Part shown: in pieces, positions 17,965 to 25,445 of the stretch
Layout: every line of letters begins with the position of its first letter
Numbering within the stretch: position 1 is the first letter of the stretch
Source: Pedobacter fastidiosus
GTDB lineage: Bacteria; Bacteroidota; Bacteroidia; Sphingobacteriales; Sphingobacteriaceae
Direction of reading: 5' to 3'
Length of the DNA stretch: 64,000 bases
NCBI RefSeq assembly: GCF_014306625.1
Contig: NZ_JACRYL010000001.1
Coordinates: 47,917-111,916, forward strand
Program-made: the position numbers and the translations under genes
Notes under the pieces: generated by a model
What the model saw: only the letters and a program-made list of their open reading frames with translations
Databases searched by the model: none
What the model was told of the DNA's origin: nothing

Positions 17965-18666
17965 ATGGATATTAATGAATTTATAGTACAAGTCGCCATT
18001 GCTGAGCATCATGTCTTTGCTGAGCTTATTGTAACTGAAATGGCAGAATCGGCTAAGGCTCGAGGTACTGGCATTGCTAAACGCTCTCCTGAATACGTTG
18101 CAAACAAAATGAAGGAAGGAAAAGCTGTTATTGCTTTTCATAAAGATGGCACCTGGGCGGGTTTTTGTTATATAGAAACTTGGAGCCATGGCCAATTTGT
18201 GGCCAATTCTGGTTTAATCGTTGCACCAGAATTTAGAAAGGCTGGATTAGCACACGCCATTAAAGAAAAAGTTTTCGAACTTTCTAGATCACTTTATCCA
18301 AAAGCCAAAATTTTTGGCTTAACAACGGGTTTGGCAGTTATGAAAATAAATTCGGATTTGGGATACGAACCTGTTACTTATTCTGAGTTGACCCAAGATG
18401 AGGAATTTTGGAAGGGTTGCCAGAGCTGTGTAAATTTCGAGATTTTGAAAATGAAGGAACGTAAAAACTGTATGTGTACAGCTATGCTTTACGATCCCGC
18501 CACTCAAAAGCACGATGCAGCTAAAAAATTTGCTGATGAGTTGCAAAAAAGACCAAAATTATATGAGCGTTTTATGCGCATAAAACAAAGTTTGGTTGTT
18601 AAACCTAAGCCAAAATCTGGCTTAAAAGTATTGATGTTTTTATTTACCCTATTATTTAATAAGTAA
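17965..18666 (+). CDS. GNAT acetyltransferase, probable first enzyme of arginine synthesis
   Basis: 233 residues. The GNAT core is at about 50-150 (VIAFHKDGTWAGFCYIETW, then the acyl-CoA loop SGLIVAPEFRKAGLAHA). The C-terminal part holds a Cys-rich stretch (CQSC and KNCMCTAMLYDP). As the first gene of an argG-argC-argD-argF'-argB-argE cluster, it most likely acylates glutamate (N-acetyl- or N-succinylglutamate synthase). Which acyl-CoA is used is not visible, but the carbamoyltransferase downstream points to succinyl. It has a long leader, and a hairpin separates it from argG. Confidence 0.8.
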   Translation: MDINEFIVQVAIAEHHVFAELIVTEMAESAKARGTGIAKRSPEYVANKMKEGKAVIAFHKDGTWAGFCYIETWSHGQFVANSGLIVAPEFRKAGLAHAIKEKVFELSRSLYPKAKIFGLTTGLAVMKINSDLGYEPVTYSELTQDEEFWKGCQSCVNFEILKMKERKNCMCTAMLYDPATQKHDAAKKFADELQKRPKLYERFMRIKQSLVVKPKPKSGLKVLMFLFTLLFNK

Positions 18667-18669
18667 TGA

Positions 18670-18714
18670 ATTGCTTGTGAGATAACTGAAAACAAGTAAT
18701 TATTCACAAGCAAT
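18670..18714. other. Hairpin between the GNAT gene and argG
   Basis: Perfect 11-bp inverted repeat ATTGCTTGTGA / TCACAAGCAAT with a 23-nt spacer, 3 bp after the GNAT stop and 33 bp before argG. No T run follows, so RNA processing or an operator is as likely as termination. Confidence 0.6.
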
Positions 18715-18747
18715 CCATATGACAATTAAAAATATAATTATACCCTT

Positions 18748-19947
18748 ATGAACAAAGTTGTTTTAGCTTTTAGCGGAGGTCTTGACACCTCATTTTGTTG
18801 TATTTATCTTGCTCAAGATCGCGGTTTAGAAGTTCACTCTGTAATTGTGAATACTGGTGGCTTCTCTGATGAAGAATTACAAGAAATAGAGAAAAGAGCC
18901 TATGCTTTAGGTGTAAAATCTCATGCTGTGGTAGATGAAACTGCAAGTTATTACGATGGATGCATTAAATATTTGATTTATGGCAATGTATTAAAAAATG
19001 CAACTTATCCGCTTTCAGTTAGTGCAGAACGTGTTAGTCAGGCTACAGCAATTGCAAATTACGTAAAAAAAATCGGAGCTGATTATGTGGCTCATGGAAG
19101 TACTGGTGCAGGTAACGACCAAGTGCGTTTCGATATGATTTTCAATATCATCATTCCAGGTGTAGAAATCATCACTCCAATTAGAGATTTAAAATTATCC
19201 CGTGAAGCGGAAATAGAATATTTATCCGAACATGGTGTTGAGTACAGCGCTGAAAAGGCAAGATATTCGATTAACAAAGGTTTGTGGGGAACTTCAGTTG
19301 GTGGAAAGGAAACGCTAACCTCAAACGAAACCTTGCCAGAAAGTGCTTGGCCAACTCAAGTTTCAGAAACAGAACCCCGTAAGCTTGAATTAACTTTCGA
19401 GAAGGGTGAATTAGTTGCCATTGATGGCGAAGTTTTGGAGCCTGTTAGAGCAATTCAAAAATTGCAAGCCATTGCTCAACCTTACGGTATTGGGCGTGAT
19501 ATCCATGTTGGCGATACGATTATCGGTATTAAAGGTCGTGTTGGTTTCGAGGCTGCGGCTCCGATTATCATTATCAAAGCACACCACACTTTAGAGAAAC
19601 ACACTTTAACGAAATGGCAATTGAGCTGGAAAGAGCAATTGTCTTCTTTCTATGGAAACTGGCTGCACGAGGGTCAATTTCACGACCCGATTATGCGTAA
19701 TATTGAGGCTTTTTTAACTGATACTCAAAAAGTAGTTAGCGGTAAAGTATTTGTTGAATTGTTGCCATATCGTTTCCAAATTATCGGTATTGAATCGAAC
19801 CACGATTTAATGAGTAATAAATTTGGTAGCTACGGCGAAATGAATAACGCCTGGAGCGGTGAAGACGTTAAAGGTTTCTCGAAAATTTTCGGCAACCAGG
19901 TAATGATTTGGCATAAAGTTAATACCCCCCAACCCCCTGAAGGGTGA
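18748..19947 (+). CDS. argG: Argininosuccinate synthase
   Basis: 399 residues. It joins citrulline and aspartate using ATP. The N-terminal PP-loop is AFSGGLDTSFC (residues 7-17), with AHGSTGAGNDQVRFD near 112 and the SINKGLWGTSVGGKE region near 173. The last eight residues, NTPQPPEG, and the TGA stop come from a C-rich repeat (ACCCCCCAACCCCCTGAAGG), so the native C-terminus was probably near MIWHKV. It is followed 22 bp later by argC. Confidence 0.96.
   Translation: MNKVVLAFSGGLDTSFCCIYLAQDRGLEVHSVIVNTGGFSDEELQEIEKRAYALGVKSHAVVDETASYYDGCIKYLIYGNVLKNATYPLSVSAERVSQATAIANYVKKIGADYVAHGSTGAGNDQVRFDMIFNIIIPGVEIITPIRDLKLSREAEIEYLSEHGVEYSAEKARYSINKGLWGTSVGGKETLTSNETLPESAWPTQVSETEPRKLELTFEKGELVAIDGEVLEPVRAIQKLQAIAQPYGIGRDIHVGDTIIGIKGRVGFEAAAPIIIIKAHHTLEKHTLTKWQLSWKEQLSSFYGNWLHEGQFHDPIMRNIEAFLTDTQKVVSGKVFVELLPYRFQIIGIESNHDLMSNKFGSYGEMNNAWSGEDVKGFSKIFGNQVMIWHKVNTPQPPEG
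19923..19947. repeat. CCCCCTGAAGGG-type repeat forming the argG 3' end
   Basis: The C-rich tract with CCCCCTGAAGGG supplies the last residues and the stop codon of argG. It is related to the CCCCTTTAGGGG repeats in argC, at 25045 and at 41296. Confidence 0.65.
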
Positions 19948-19969
19948 GCTTAAAACCCACAGTAAAAAT

Positions 19970-21004
19970 ATGGCACAAAAAATAAACGACGGAACGGAAA
20001 GCCCCTTTAGGGGTTTGGGGTTAAGAGCTGGAATAATTGGCGGCGCAGGATACACAGGAGGCGAAATGCTACGTATTCTGATTAACCATCCCAATGTTGA
20101 AATTGCTTTCGTAAATAGCACAAGTAATGCCGGGAATTTAATTTCTGATGTGCATACCGATTTAATCGGCGATACAGACTTACGCTTTGTTAGCGATATT
20201 CCTCAAGATATTGATGTGCTATTTCTTTGCGTAGGCCATGGCGATGCAAAGAAGTTTTTAGCGGCCAACTCAATTGATGAAAGCATAAAAATCATTGATT
20301 TATCTCAAGATTTTAGGCTTGCAGCAAATCGTAATTCGTCAATCGAAAATCGTCAGTTTACTTACGGACTTCCAGAGTTAAATCGCGAAGCGATAAAATC
20401 TGCAAAGAACATTGCAAACCCTGGTTGTTTTGCAACTTGCATTCAATTAGGTTTACTGCCTTTGGCTGCAAAAGGCTTAATTAAAAGTGAAGTTCACATC
20501 AATGCAACTACAGGTTCTACAGGAGCCGGGCAGGGTTTAAATGCAACCTCTCACTTTAGCTGGAGAAACAATAACCTTTCAATTTATAAGGCTTTCGAGC
20601 ATCAACATTTAAATGAAATCGGAGAAAGTCTCGTACAAGCAGGTTCCCCTTTAGGGGCGGAGGGGTTAAATTTCATCCCACAGCGTGGCGCATTTACTAG
20701 AGGTATTTTAGCTTCTATGTATTTGGAAAGTGATTTAACTTTGGAAGAAGCACAGACCATTTACGAAGATTATTATAGTGCTCATCCTTTTACGCATGTA
20801 AGTCGGAAAAACATCGATTTAAAACAGGTTGTGAATACAAACAAAGCGCTGGTTCATGTAGAAAAGCATGGAAGTAAGTTATTTATCATCAGCATTATTG
20901 ATAACCTATTAAAAGGTGCCAGCGGACAAGCAGTTCAAAATATGAACTTAATGTTTGGCTTGGAAGAAAGTAGTGGTTTGCGTTTAAAAGCTGCAAACTT
21001 TTAA
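19970..21004 (+). CDS. argC: N-acetyl- (or N-succinyl-) gamma-glutamyl-phosphate reductase with repeat-derived insertions
   Basis: 344 residues. It reduces acylglutamyl phosphate to the semialdehyde with NADPH. NAD(P) motif AGIIGGAGYTGGEML is at about 22-36; the active-site Cys is in ANPGCFATC; LSIYKAFEHQHLNEI and FIPQRGAFTRGI are family blocks. Three segments look alien: the N-terminal ESPFRGLGL (DNA CCCCTTTAGGGGTTTGGGG), NRNSSIENRQ near residue 125, and GSPLGAEGL near 226 (DNA CCCCTTTAGGGGCGGAGGGG). They match intergenic repeats, and typical ArgC lacks them. The frame is intact, so the enzyme may still work. Confidence 0.93.
   Translation: MAQKINDGTESPFRGLGLRAGIIGGAGYTGGEMLRILINHPNVEIAFVNSTSNAGNLISDVHTDLIGDTDLRFVSDIPQDIDVLFLCVGHGDAKKFLAANSIDESIKIIDLSQDFRLAANRNSSIENRQFTYGLPELNREAIKSAKNIANPGCFATCIQLGLLPLAAKGLIKSEVHINATTGSTGAGQGLNATSHFSWRNNNLSIYKAFEHQHLNEIGESLVQAGSPLGAEGLNFIPQRGAFTRGILASMYLESDLTLEEAQTIYEDYYSAHPFTHVSRKNIDLKQVVNTNKALVHVEKHGSKLFIISIIDNLLKGASGQAVQNMNLMFGLEESSGLRLKAANF
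20001..20020. repeat. CCCCTTTAGGGG repeat inside argC (N-terminal codons)
   Basis: GCCCCTTTAGGGGTTTGGGG, also seen at 41298-41317 in an intergenic region, is translated here as part of ESPFRGLG before the NAD(P) motif. Confidence 0.7.
20325..20362. repeat. Possible AATTCGTCAATCG-type repeat inside argC
   Basis: A CGTAATTCGTCAATCGAAAA tract encodes NRNSSIENRQ between the DLSQDFRL and TYGLPELNRE blocks that are normally closer together. It looks like a repeat insertion kept in frame. Confidence 0.45.
20645..20666. repeat. CCCCTTTAGGGG repeat inside argC (internal)
   Basis: TCCCCTTTAGGGGCGGAGGG, translated as SPLGAEG, lies between ESLVQAG and LNFIPQRGAF. Confidence 0.65.
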
Positions 21005-21008
21005 TAAC

Positions 21009-21073
21009 CTGTCATGCTGAGGAACGAAGCATCTGCAACCGATGAAACAGATTCTTCGTTCCTCAGAATGACA
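21009..21073. repeat. Palindromic repeat, family B copy 1
   Basis: CTGTCATGCTGAGGAACGAA with its imperfect inverse TTCGTTCCTCAGAATGACA, around a CAACCGATGAAA loop, filling the argC-argD gap. The second copy is at 25274-25339. Confidence 0.85.
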
Positions 21074-21087
21074 AAATCTTTAAAAAT

Positions 21088-22218
21088 ATGGAATTATTTG
21101 ATGTATATCCTTTAAATGATATCACGATAGTATCTGCGAAAGGCAGCAATGTTTGGGATGCTAACGAACAAAAATATTTAGATTTATATGGCGGTCATGC
21201 TGTAATTTCTATTGGCCACACAAACCCGCATTATGTAAATCGCTTAACCGAACAGTTAAATAAAGTTGGTTTTTATTCTAACTCGGTTAAAATTCCATTG
21301 CAAGTTCAGCTTGCGGAGAAATTGGGTCAGGTTTCAGGCAAAAAAGATTTCCAGTTATTTTTGGTTAACTCTGGTGCTGAAGCAAATGAAAATGCCTTAA
21401 AATTAGCATCTTTTTACAATGGACGAAAAAAGGTAATCGCTTTTACCGGTGCTTTCCACGGACGAACATCTTTGGCAGTTGCAGTAACGGATAATCCGAA
21501 AATTGTTGCGCCAGTTAATCAAACCGAAAACGTAATTTTCTTGCCTTTTAATAATGAAGTGGCTTTAGAAGAAACTTTTAAATCGCAGGGCGATGAAATT
21601 TCTGCGGTAATTATCGAGGGCATTCAAGGTGTGGGTGGAATTAAAGAAGCCTCAAAAAGTTTCTTACAGAAAATCCGTTCACTTTGTGATGAATATAATG
21701 CTGTTTACATCGCCGATTCAGTTCAATGCGGATACGGTAGAACAGGTTTGTTTTACTCACACGATTATTCTGGCGTTGAAGCTGATGTTTACACCATGGC
21801 TAAAGGAATGGGTAATGGTTTTCCGGTGGCGGGAATTTCTATCGCACCAAAATTTAAGCCTTGGCATGGTGAATTGGGTACCACTTTTGGTGGAAATCAC
21901 TTAGCTTGCGCCGCGGCTTTGGCGGTTTTAGAAGTTATGGAAAAAGATAACTTGATGAAAAACGCCGAAGAAATCGGTAACTACCTAATCACCGAATTGA
22001 AGAAATTTGAGCAAGTAATTGAAGTTCGCGGTCGTGGGTTAATGATTGGGATTGAGTTACCAGCCGAACTTGCCCACGTTAAAAAAGAATTATTATTTAC
22101 ACACCATATTTTTACTGGTGAGGCAAAACCAAACGTTATCCGTTTACTGCCAGCCTTAAATTTAACCAAAGCACATGCTGATGAATTTTTGGTAGCGTTT
22201 GGAAAGTTGGTGAAATAA
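21088..22218 (+). CDS. argD: Acetylornithine/succinylornithine aminotransferase
   Basis: 376 residues, class III PLP aminotransferase, forming N-acylornithine from the semialdehyde with glutamate. VNSGAEANENALKLA, FTGAFHGRTS, the PLP Asp region IADSVQCGYGRTG, and the Schiff-base Lys in MAKGMGNGFPVAG near residue 239 are present. In this pathway the substrate is probably the succinylated form. It is preceded by family B copy 1 and followed by family A copy 2. Confidence 0.93.
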   Translation: MELFDVYPLNDITIVSAKGSNVWDANEQKYLDLYGGHAVISIGHTNPHYVNRLTEQLNKVGFYSNSVKIPLQVQLAEKLGQVSGKKDFQLFLVNSGAEANENALKLASFYNGRKKVIAFTGAFHGRTSLAVAVTDNPKIVAPVNQTENVIFLPFNNEVALEETFKSQGDEISAVIIEGIQGVGGIKEASKSFLQKIRSLCDEYNAVYIADSVQCGYGRTGLFYSHDYSGVEADVYTMAKGMGNGFPVAGISIAPKFKPWHGELGTTFGGNHLACAAALAVLEVMEKDNLMKNAEEIGNYLITELKKFEQVIEVRGRGLMIGIELPAELAHVKKELLFTHHIFTGEAKPNVIRLLPALNLTKAHADEFLVAFGKLVK

Positions 22219-22227
22219 TAATACACT

Positions 22228-22309
22228 CGTCATTGCAAGGCACGAAGCAATCTTAAAACTATTGGTGGGTTTCTACCGCAATAAGATTGCTTCATGTCTC
22301 GCAATAACG
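22228..22309. repeat. Palindromic repeat, family A copy 2
   Basis: CGTCATTGCAAGGCACGAAG and the diverged inverse CTTCATGTCTCGCAATAACG around a variable centre, in the argD-argF' gap. Confidence 0.8.
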
Positions 22310-22399
22310 GAACTAAAAAATGAAGTTGAAGCAATGCTGATTGGCTTGTTGAAACATTCACGACGATAATCGGTTAAAGTTTAGACTTTGCATTCTGTA

Positions 22400-22450
22400 T
22401 AAACATCGCAGGAAACTTTAGTCTTTAAGCTTTAGTCTTTAAGCTTTAAA
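22400..22450. repeat. CTTTAAGCTTTAGT tandem words before argF'
   Basis: CTTTAGTCTTTAAG and GCTTTAGTCTTTAAGC repeat directly before ATG 22453. Confidence 0.55.
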
Positions 22451-22452
22451 AA

Positions 22453-23427
22453 ATGAAACTTTTCACTTCCGTACACGATGTTTCGAGCATCAAAGAATTT
22501 GTAAAAGATGCGCTTGAATTAAAGGCGAATCCTTACGCACATCAAAGTTTGGGTAAAAATAAAACCTTAGGATTGGTTTTTATGAACCCAAGTTTGCGTA
22601 CCCGTTTAAGCACTCAAAAAGCTGCTTTAAACTTAGGTATGAACGTGATGGTGATGAATTTGGATAAAGAGGGTTGGGCTTTAGAAACTCAAGATGGTGT
22701 AGTGATGAATGGCTCAACGGTTGAGCATATTCGTGAAGCTGCTGCGGTTATGGGCCAATATTGCGATATTTTAGGCTTGCGTTCTTTCCCTAAATTAAAC
22801 AACCGTGAGGAAGATTACAGCGAAGATTTCTTTAATAAATTTGTAAAATATTGCGCCGTTCCTGTAGTGAGTTTAGAAAGTGCAACCCGCCATCCTTTAC
22901 AGAGTTTTGCTGATATTATTACCATTCATGAAACATGGACTAAAAAACCTGATGGTTCGAAACCAAAAGTAGTTTTAGCTTGGGCGCCTCACGTAAAGGC
23001 ATTACCGCAAGCGGTTCCTAATTCTTTTGCAGAATGGATGTGTAAAGCACAAGCTGAGGGAATGATTGATTTTACGATTGCTCAACCAGAAGGCTACGAA
23101 CTCTCAGAAGATTTTACGCCAGGCGCAGATATTCAGTATAATATAGAAGAAGCTTTAGCTGGCGCTGATTATGTTTATGTAAAAAACTGGAGCAGCTATA
23201 AAGAATACGGCAAAGTTTTAACTTATCCTGATGGCTGGATGATGAATAACGACAGATTGAAGTTTACAAACGATGCAAAAGTAATGCACTGTTTGCCTGT
23301 TCGTCGCGATTTGGAATTGTCTTCAGAAATTTTGGATGGACCAAATTCGTTGGTAATTCATGAAGCTGGAAATCGTTTATGGGCAGCACAAGCTGTGATT
23401 AAGGCAATGTTGGAGGAATTGAAATAA
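22453..23427 (+). CDS. argF': N-succinylornithine carbamoyltransferase (SOTCase-type)
   Basis: 324 residues. It carbamoylates N-acylornithine to N-acylcitrulline. The carbamoyl-phosphate motif is SLRTRLSTQKAALNLGMNV (about 47-65), with ATRHPLQSFAD, APHVKALPQAVPNSFAEW and MHCLPVRRDLE further on. The lengths and motifs match the Bacteroides fragilis SOTCase branch. The residue that separates succinyl from acetyl specificity (Pro90 in B. fragilis SOTCase, Glu92 in Xanthomonas AOTCase) is Val90 here. Published mutants of AOTCase with Val at this site gained SOTCase activity, so succinyl use is predicted. Confidence 0.9.
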   Translation: MKLFTSVHDVSSIKEFVKDALELKANPYAHQSLGKNKTLGLVFMNPSLRTRLSTQKAALNLGMNVMVMNLDKEGWALETQDGVVMNGSTVEHIREAAAVMGQYCDILGLRSFPKLNNREEDYSEDFFNKFVKYCAVPVVSLESATRHPLQSFADIITIHETWTKKPDGSKPKVVLAWAPHVKALPQAVPNSFAEWMCKAQAEGMIDFTIAQPEGYELSEDFTPGADIQYNIEEALAGADYVYVKNWSSYKEYGKVLTYPDGWMMNNDRLKFTNDAKVMHCLPVRRDLELSSEILDGPNSLVIHEAGNRLWAAQAVIKAMLEELK

Positions 23428-23587
23428 ATTAACCACAGATAAAAAGGATGAACACAGGTGTTTTATCTTCATAATCTGTAGTAATAAAATAGGCCATAGA
23501 ACCTCTGTTCGTTCCTACACAATCGAAATTAGAAGTTGGTTAGTGAAGATTACCAACCAGGGCAGGAAGAAAGGTTTGTAACACACT

Positions 23588-23670
23588 CGTCATTGCGAGG
23601 CACGAAGCAATCTTAATGCGGTAGAAAATCACATATTGTTGTTAGATTGTTTGGTCTCTAGCAATGACGA
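23588..23670. repeat. Palindromic repeat, family A copy 3
   Basis: CGTCATTGCGAGGCACGAAG with a decayed inverse (GGTCTCTAGCAATGACGA). The rest of the 301-bp gap 23428-23728 shows only a short TTAACCACAGATAAAAAGGA repeat fragment at its start. Confidence 0.8.
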
Positions 23671-23728
23671 AAAACATTGAACCAGGACATGAGAATTTAA
23701 TTAATAGCAATGAATAGTTACCATATAA

Positions 23729-24268
23729 ATGACGAAACCAATCAAAAATACTTCATCCGATTTTGAGCAAGTAATTTTGCTCATTACCGAAGCCCGAAAT
23801 AGGGTTTATAGTAAGGCAAATGCCGAATTGGTTATGTTGTATTTTAATATTGGGAAAATTGTTTCTGAAAAAGTTTCAATAGGAAATTGGGGAGATGGAA
23901 CTGTAAATGATTTAGCAGAATACATTATAGAAAAACAGCCTTTATTAAAAGGTTTCAATCGCCGCGGACTTTACAGAATGAAACAATTTTATGAGGTTTA
24001 TAGCGATAAGCAAATTGTGTCAGCACTGTTGACACAATTGAAAGACAAAGAAAAACTAAATGTGTCACCAGCGGTGTCACAAATTCAAGTTGAAAGCAAT
24101 AATCAAAAAGTGACACCAGTAGTGACACAATTAGAAAATAATATTTTTACATTTTGTAAAAGGATATTATCAAAGACAAACTGGACTCATCACTTATTAA
24201 TCTTTTCAAAGACAAAAAGTATTGAAGAGAAATCTTTCTCAGAAATTTTTTATAGAAATGAACAATAA
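23729..24268 (+). pseudogene. Truncated DUF1016 (YhcG-type nuclease) gene inside the arginine cluster
   Basis: 179 codons matching the N-terminal domain of DUF1016/YhcG proteins (FEQVILLITEARNRVYSKAN, LVMLYFNIGKIVSEK, GFNRRGLYRMKQFYEVY, NWTHHLLI). Intact members are about 330-370 residues with a C-terminal PD-(D/E)XK nuclease domain, which is absent. The frame ends at 24268, overlapping argB by 11 bp. The middle carries a Thr/Val-rich stretch with short direct repeats (GTGACACCAGTAGTGACACA). It is probably a remnant of an inserted defence or mobile gene. Confidence 0.75.
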
Positions 24269-25052
24269 GCAACTTACAATCATAAAAATCGGCGGAAATG
24301 TAATCGATAACTCTAAAAACTTACATCAGTTTTTATTGGATTTTACAGCTTTACCTGGTGATAAAATTTTGGTTCATGGTGGCGGTAAAATCGCAACTGA
24401 ACTTGGCGAAAGTTTGGGCATTGAAGCTAAAATGGTTGATGGTCGTCGCATTACCGATATTGAAACTTTGCGCATTGTAACAATGGTTTACGCAGGGTTA
24501 ATTAATAAAAATATGGTTGCCCAATTGCAAGCTAAAGGCAGCAATGCAATTGGTTTAACAGGTGCCGATGGGAATATCATCAAGGCTAAAAAACGACCAA
24601 TAAAGGAAATTGACTATGGTTTTGTTGGCGATTTAGATGAAAATTCTGTTTCTGCCGAAACTTTAAATAGATTGCTAAAAGCTGGATTGGTTCCAGTTTT
24701 ATGTGCAATTACCCATGATGGCGAAACCCAACTTTTAAATACAAACGCCGATACGATTGCATCATCTGTTGCGGTGGCAATGTCATCATTATATGAAACG
24801 CGTTTAGTATATTGCTTCGAGAAAAAGGGTGTTTTGAAAGATGTTAATAATGATGATTCTGTAGTTAGAGAAATCAAAGCGGATGAATTTGAAGGTTTGA
24901 AAGCTGACGGAACTGTACAAGGTGGAATGATTCCGAAATTGCATAATGCTTTTGAGGCGATTAAAAAGGGTGTTTCCGCAGTTTATATTGGCAAAGCCGA
25001 TGAATTAGCTGAACTTGCCAAAGGAACTTTTGGAACAAAGATGAACCCCTAA
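24258..25052 (+). CDS. argB: N-acetylglutamate (N-succinylglutamate) kinase
   Basis: 264 residues from ATG 24258, placed by the family start KIGGNVID. It phosphorylates acylglutamate. ILVHGGGK, VDGRRITD, IGLTGADGN, and the LLNTNADTIAS nucleotide region are present. An ORF start at 24222 would add residues from the preceding remnant. The last two codons and stop (NP, TAA) lie in a CCCCTAAATCCCCTAAAGGGG repeat, so the C-terminus has been replaced by repeat sequence. The 5' end overlaps the DUF1016 remnant. Confidence 0.93.
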   Translation: MNNKQLTIIKIGGNVIDNSKNLHQFLLDFTALPGDKILVHGGGKIATELGESLGIEAKMVDGRRITDIETLRIVTMVYAGLINKNMVAQLQAKGSNAIGLTGADGNIIKAKKRPIKEIDYGFVGDLDENSVSAETLNRLLKAGLVPVLCAITHDGETQLLNTNADTIASSVAVAMSSLYETRLVYCFEKKGVLKDVNNDDSVVREIKADEFEGLKADGTVQGGMIPKLHNAFEAIKKGVSAVYIGKADELAELAKGTFGTKMNP

Positions 25053-25070
25053 ATCCCCTAAAGGGGACTT
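25045..25070. repeat. CCCCTAAATCCCCTAAAGGGG repeat at the argB 3' end
   Basis: CCCCTAAAGGGG palindrome preceded by ACCCCTAAAT; the TAA in the first part is the argB stop. Confidence 0.7.
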
Positions 25071-25103
25071 TGCATTGAGTAAAGGCGTTTTGCATAAAAG
25101 AAA

Positions 25104-25170
25104 ACCACCAATACACAGAGGTCACAAAGGATAATAAATCCAACTTTGTGATCCCTGTGTCTTTGTGGTA
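25104..25170. repeat. ACACAGAGG / CTGTGTCTTTGTGG inverted repeat
   Basis: CACCAATACACAGAGGTCAC and the inverse-like GTGATCCCTGTGTCTTTGTG form an imperfect inverted repeat in the argB-proC gap. Related words occur at 27449 and around 45962-46570. Confidence 0.65.
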
Positions 25171-25223
25171 AATGATTGAGCAATAGAAAGGAATAGAAAC
25201 CGATGATTACAATCTTTGCCATC

Positions 25224-25410
25224 TAAACCTGATAGAAACGGAAATACTTTTTTTAGCAGCAACCCTGAATAAACTGTCATGCTGAGGCACGAAGCATCTG
25301 CAACCGATGAAACAGATGCTTCGTGCCTCAGCATGACAGACGCTTAAAAAAGATTGAAGTGAATAGCAGGACTGAGCATTAATAGAATTACTGACCTTGC
25401 TTTTCAAAAA
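25224..25410 (+). repeat. Composite dispersed element, copy 2, with a family B palindrome as core
   Basis: Left end TAAACCTGATAGAAACGGAA then ATACTTTTTT; right end AAAAAAGATTGAAGTGAATA then GCAGGACTGAGCA and CCTTGCTTTTC. Between them sits the perfect family B palindrome at 25274-25339. The ends match copies at 2371, 43091 (inverted) and 43474. Confidence 0.7.
25274..25339. repeat. Palindromic repeat, family B copy 2 (perfect 27-bp arms)
   Basis: Arms 25274-25300 and 25313-25339 are perfectly complementary over 27 bp (starting CTGTCATGCTGAGGCACGAA), with a 12-nt loop CAACCGATGAAA identical to copy 1. Confidence 0.95.
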
Positions 25411-25445
25411 AAATAAATCTGTGTAATCAAATCGAAGGTATAATC

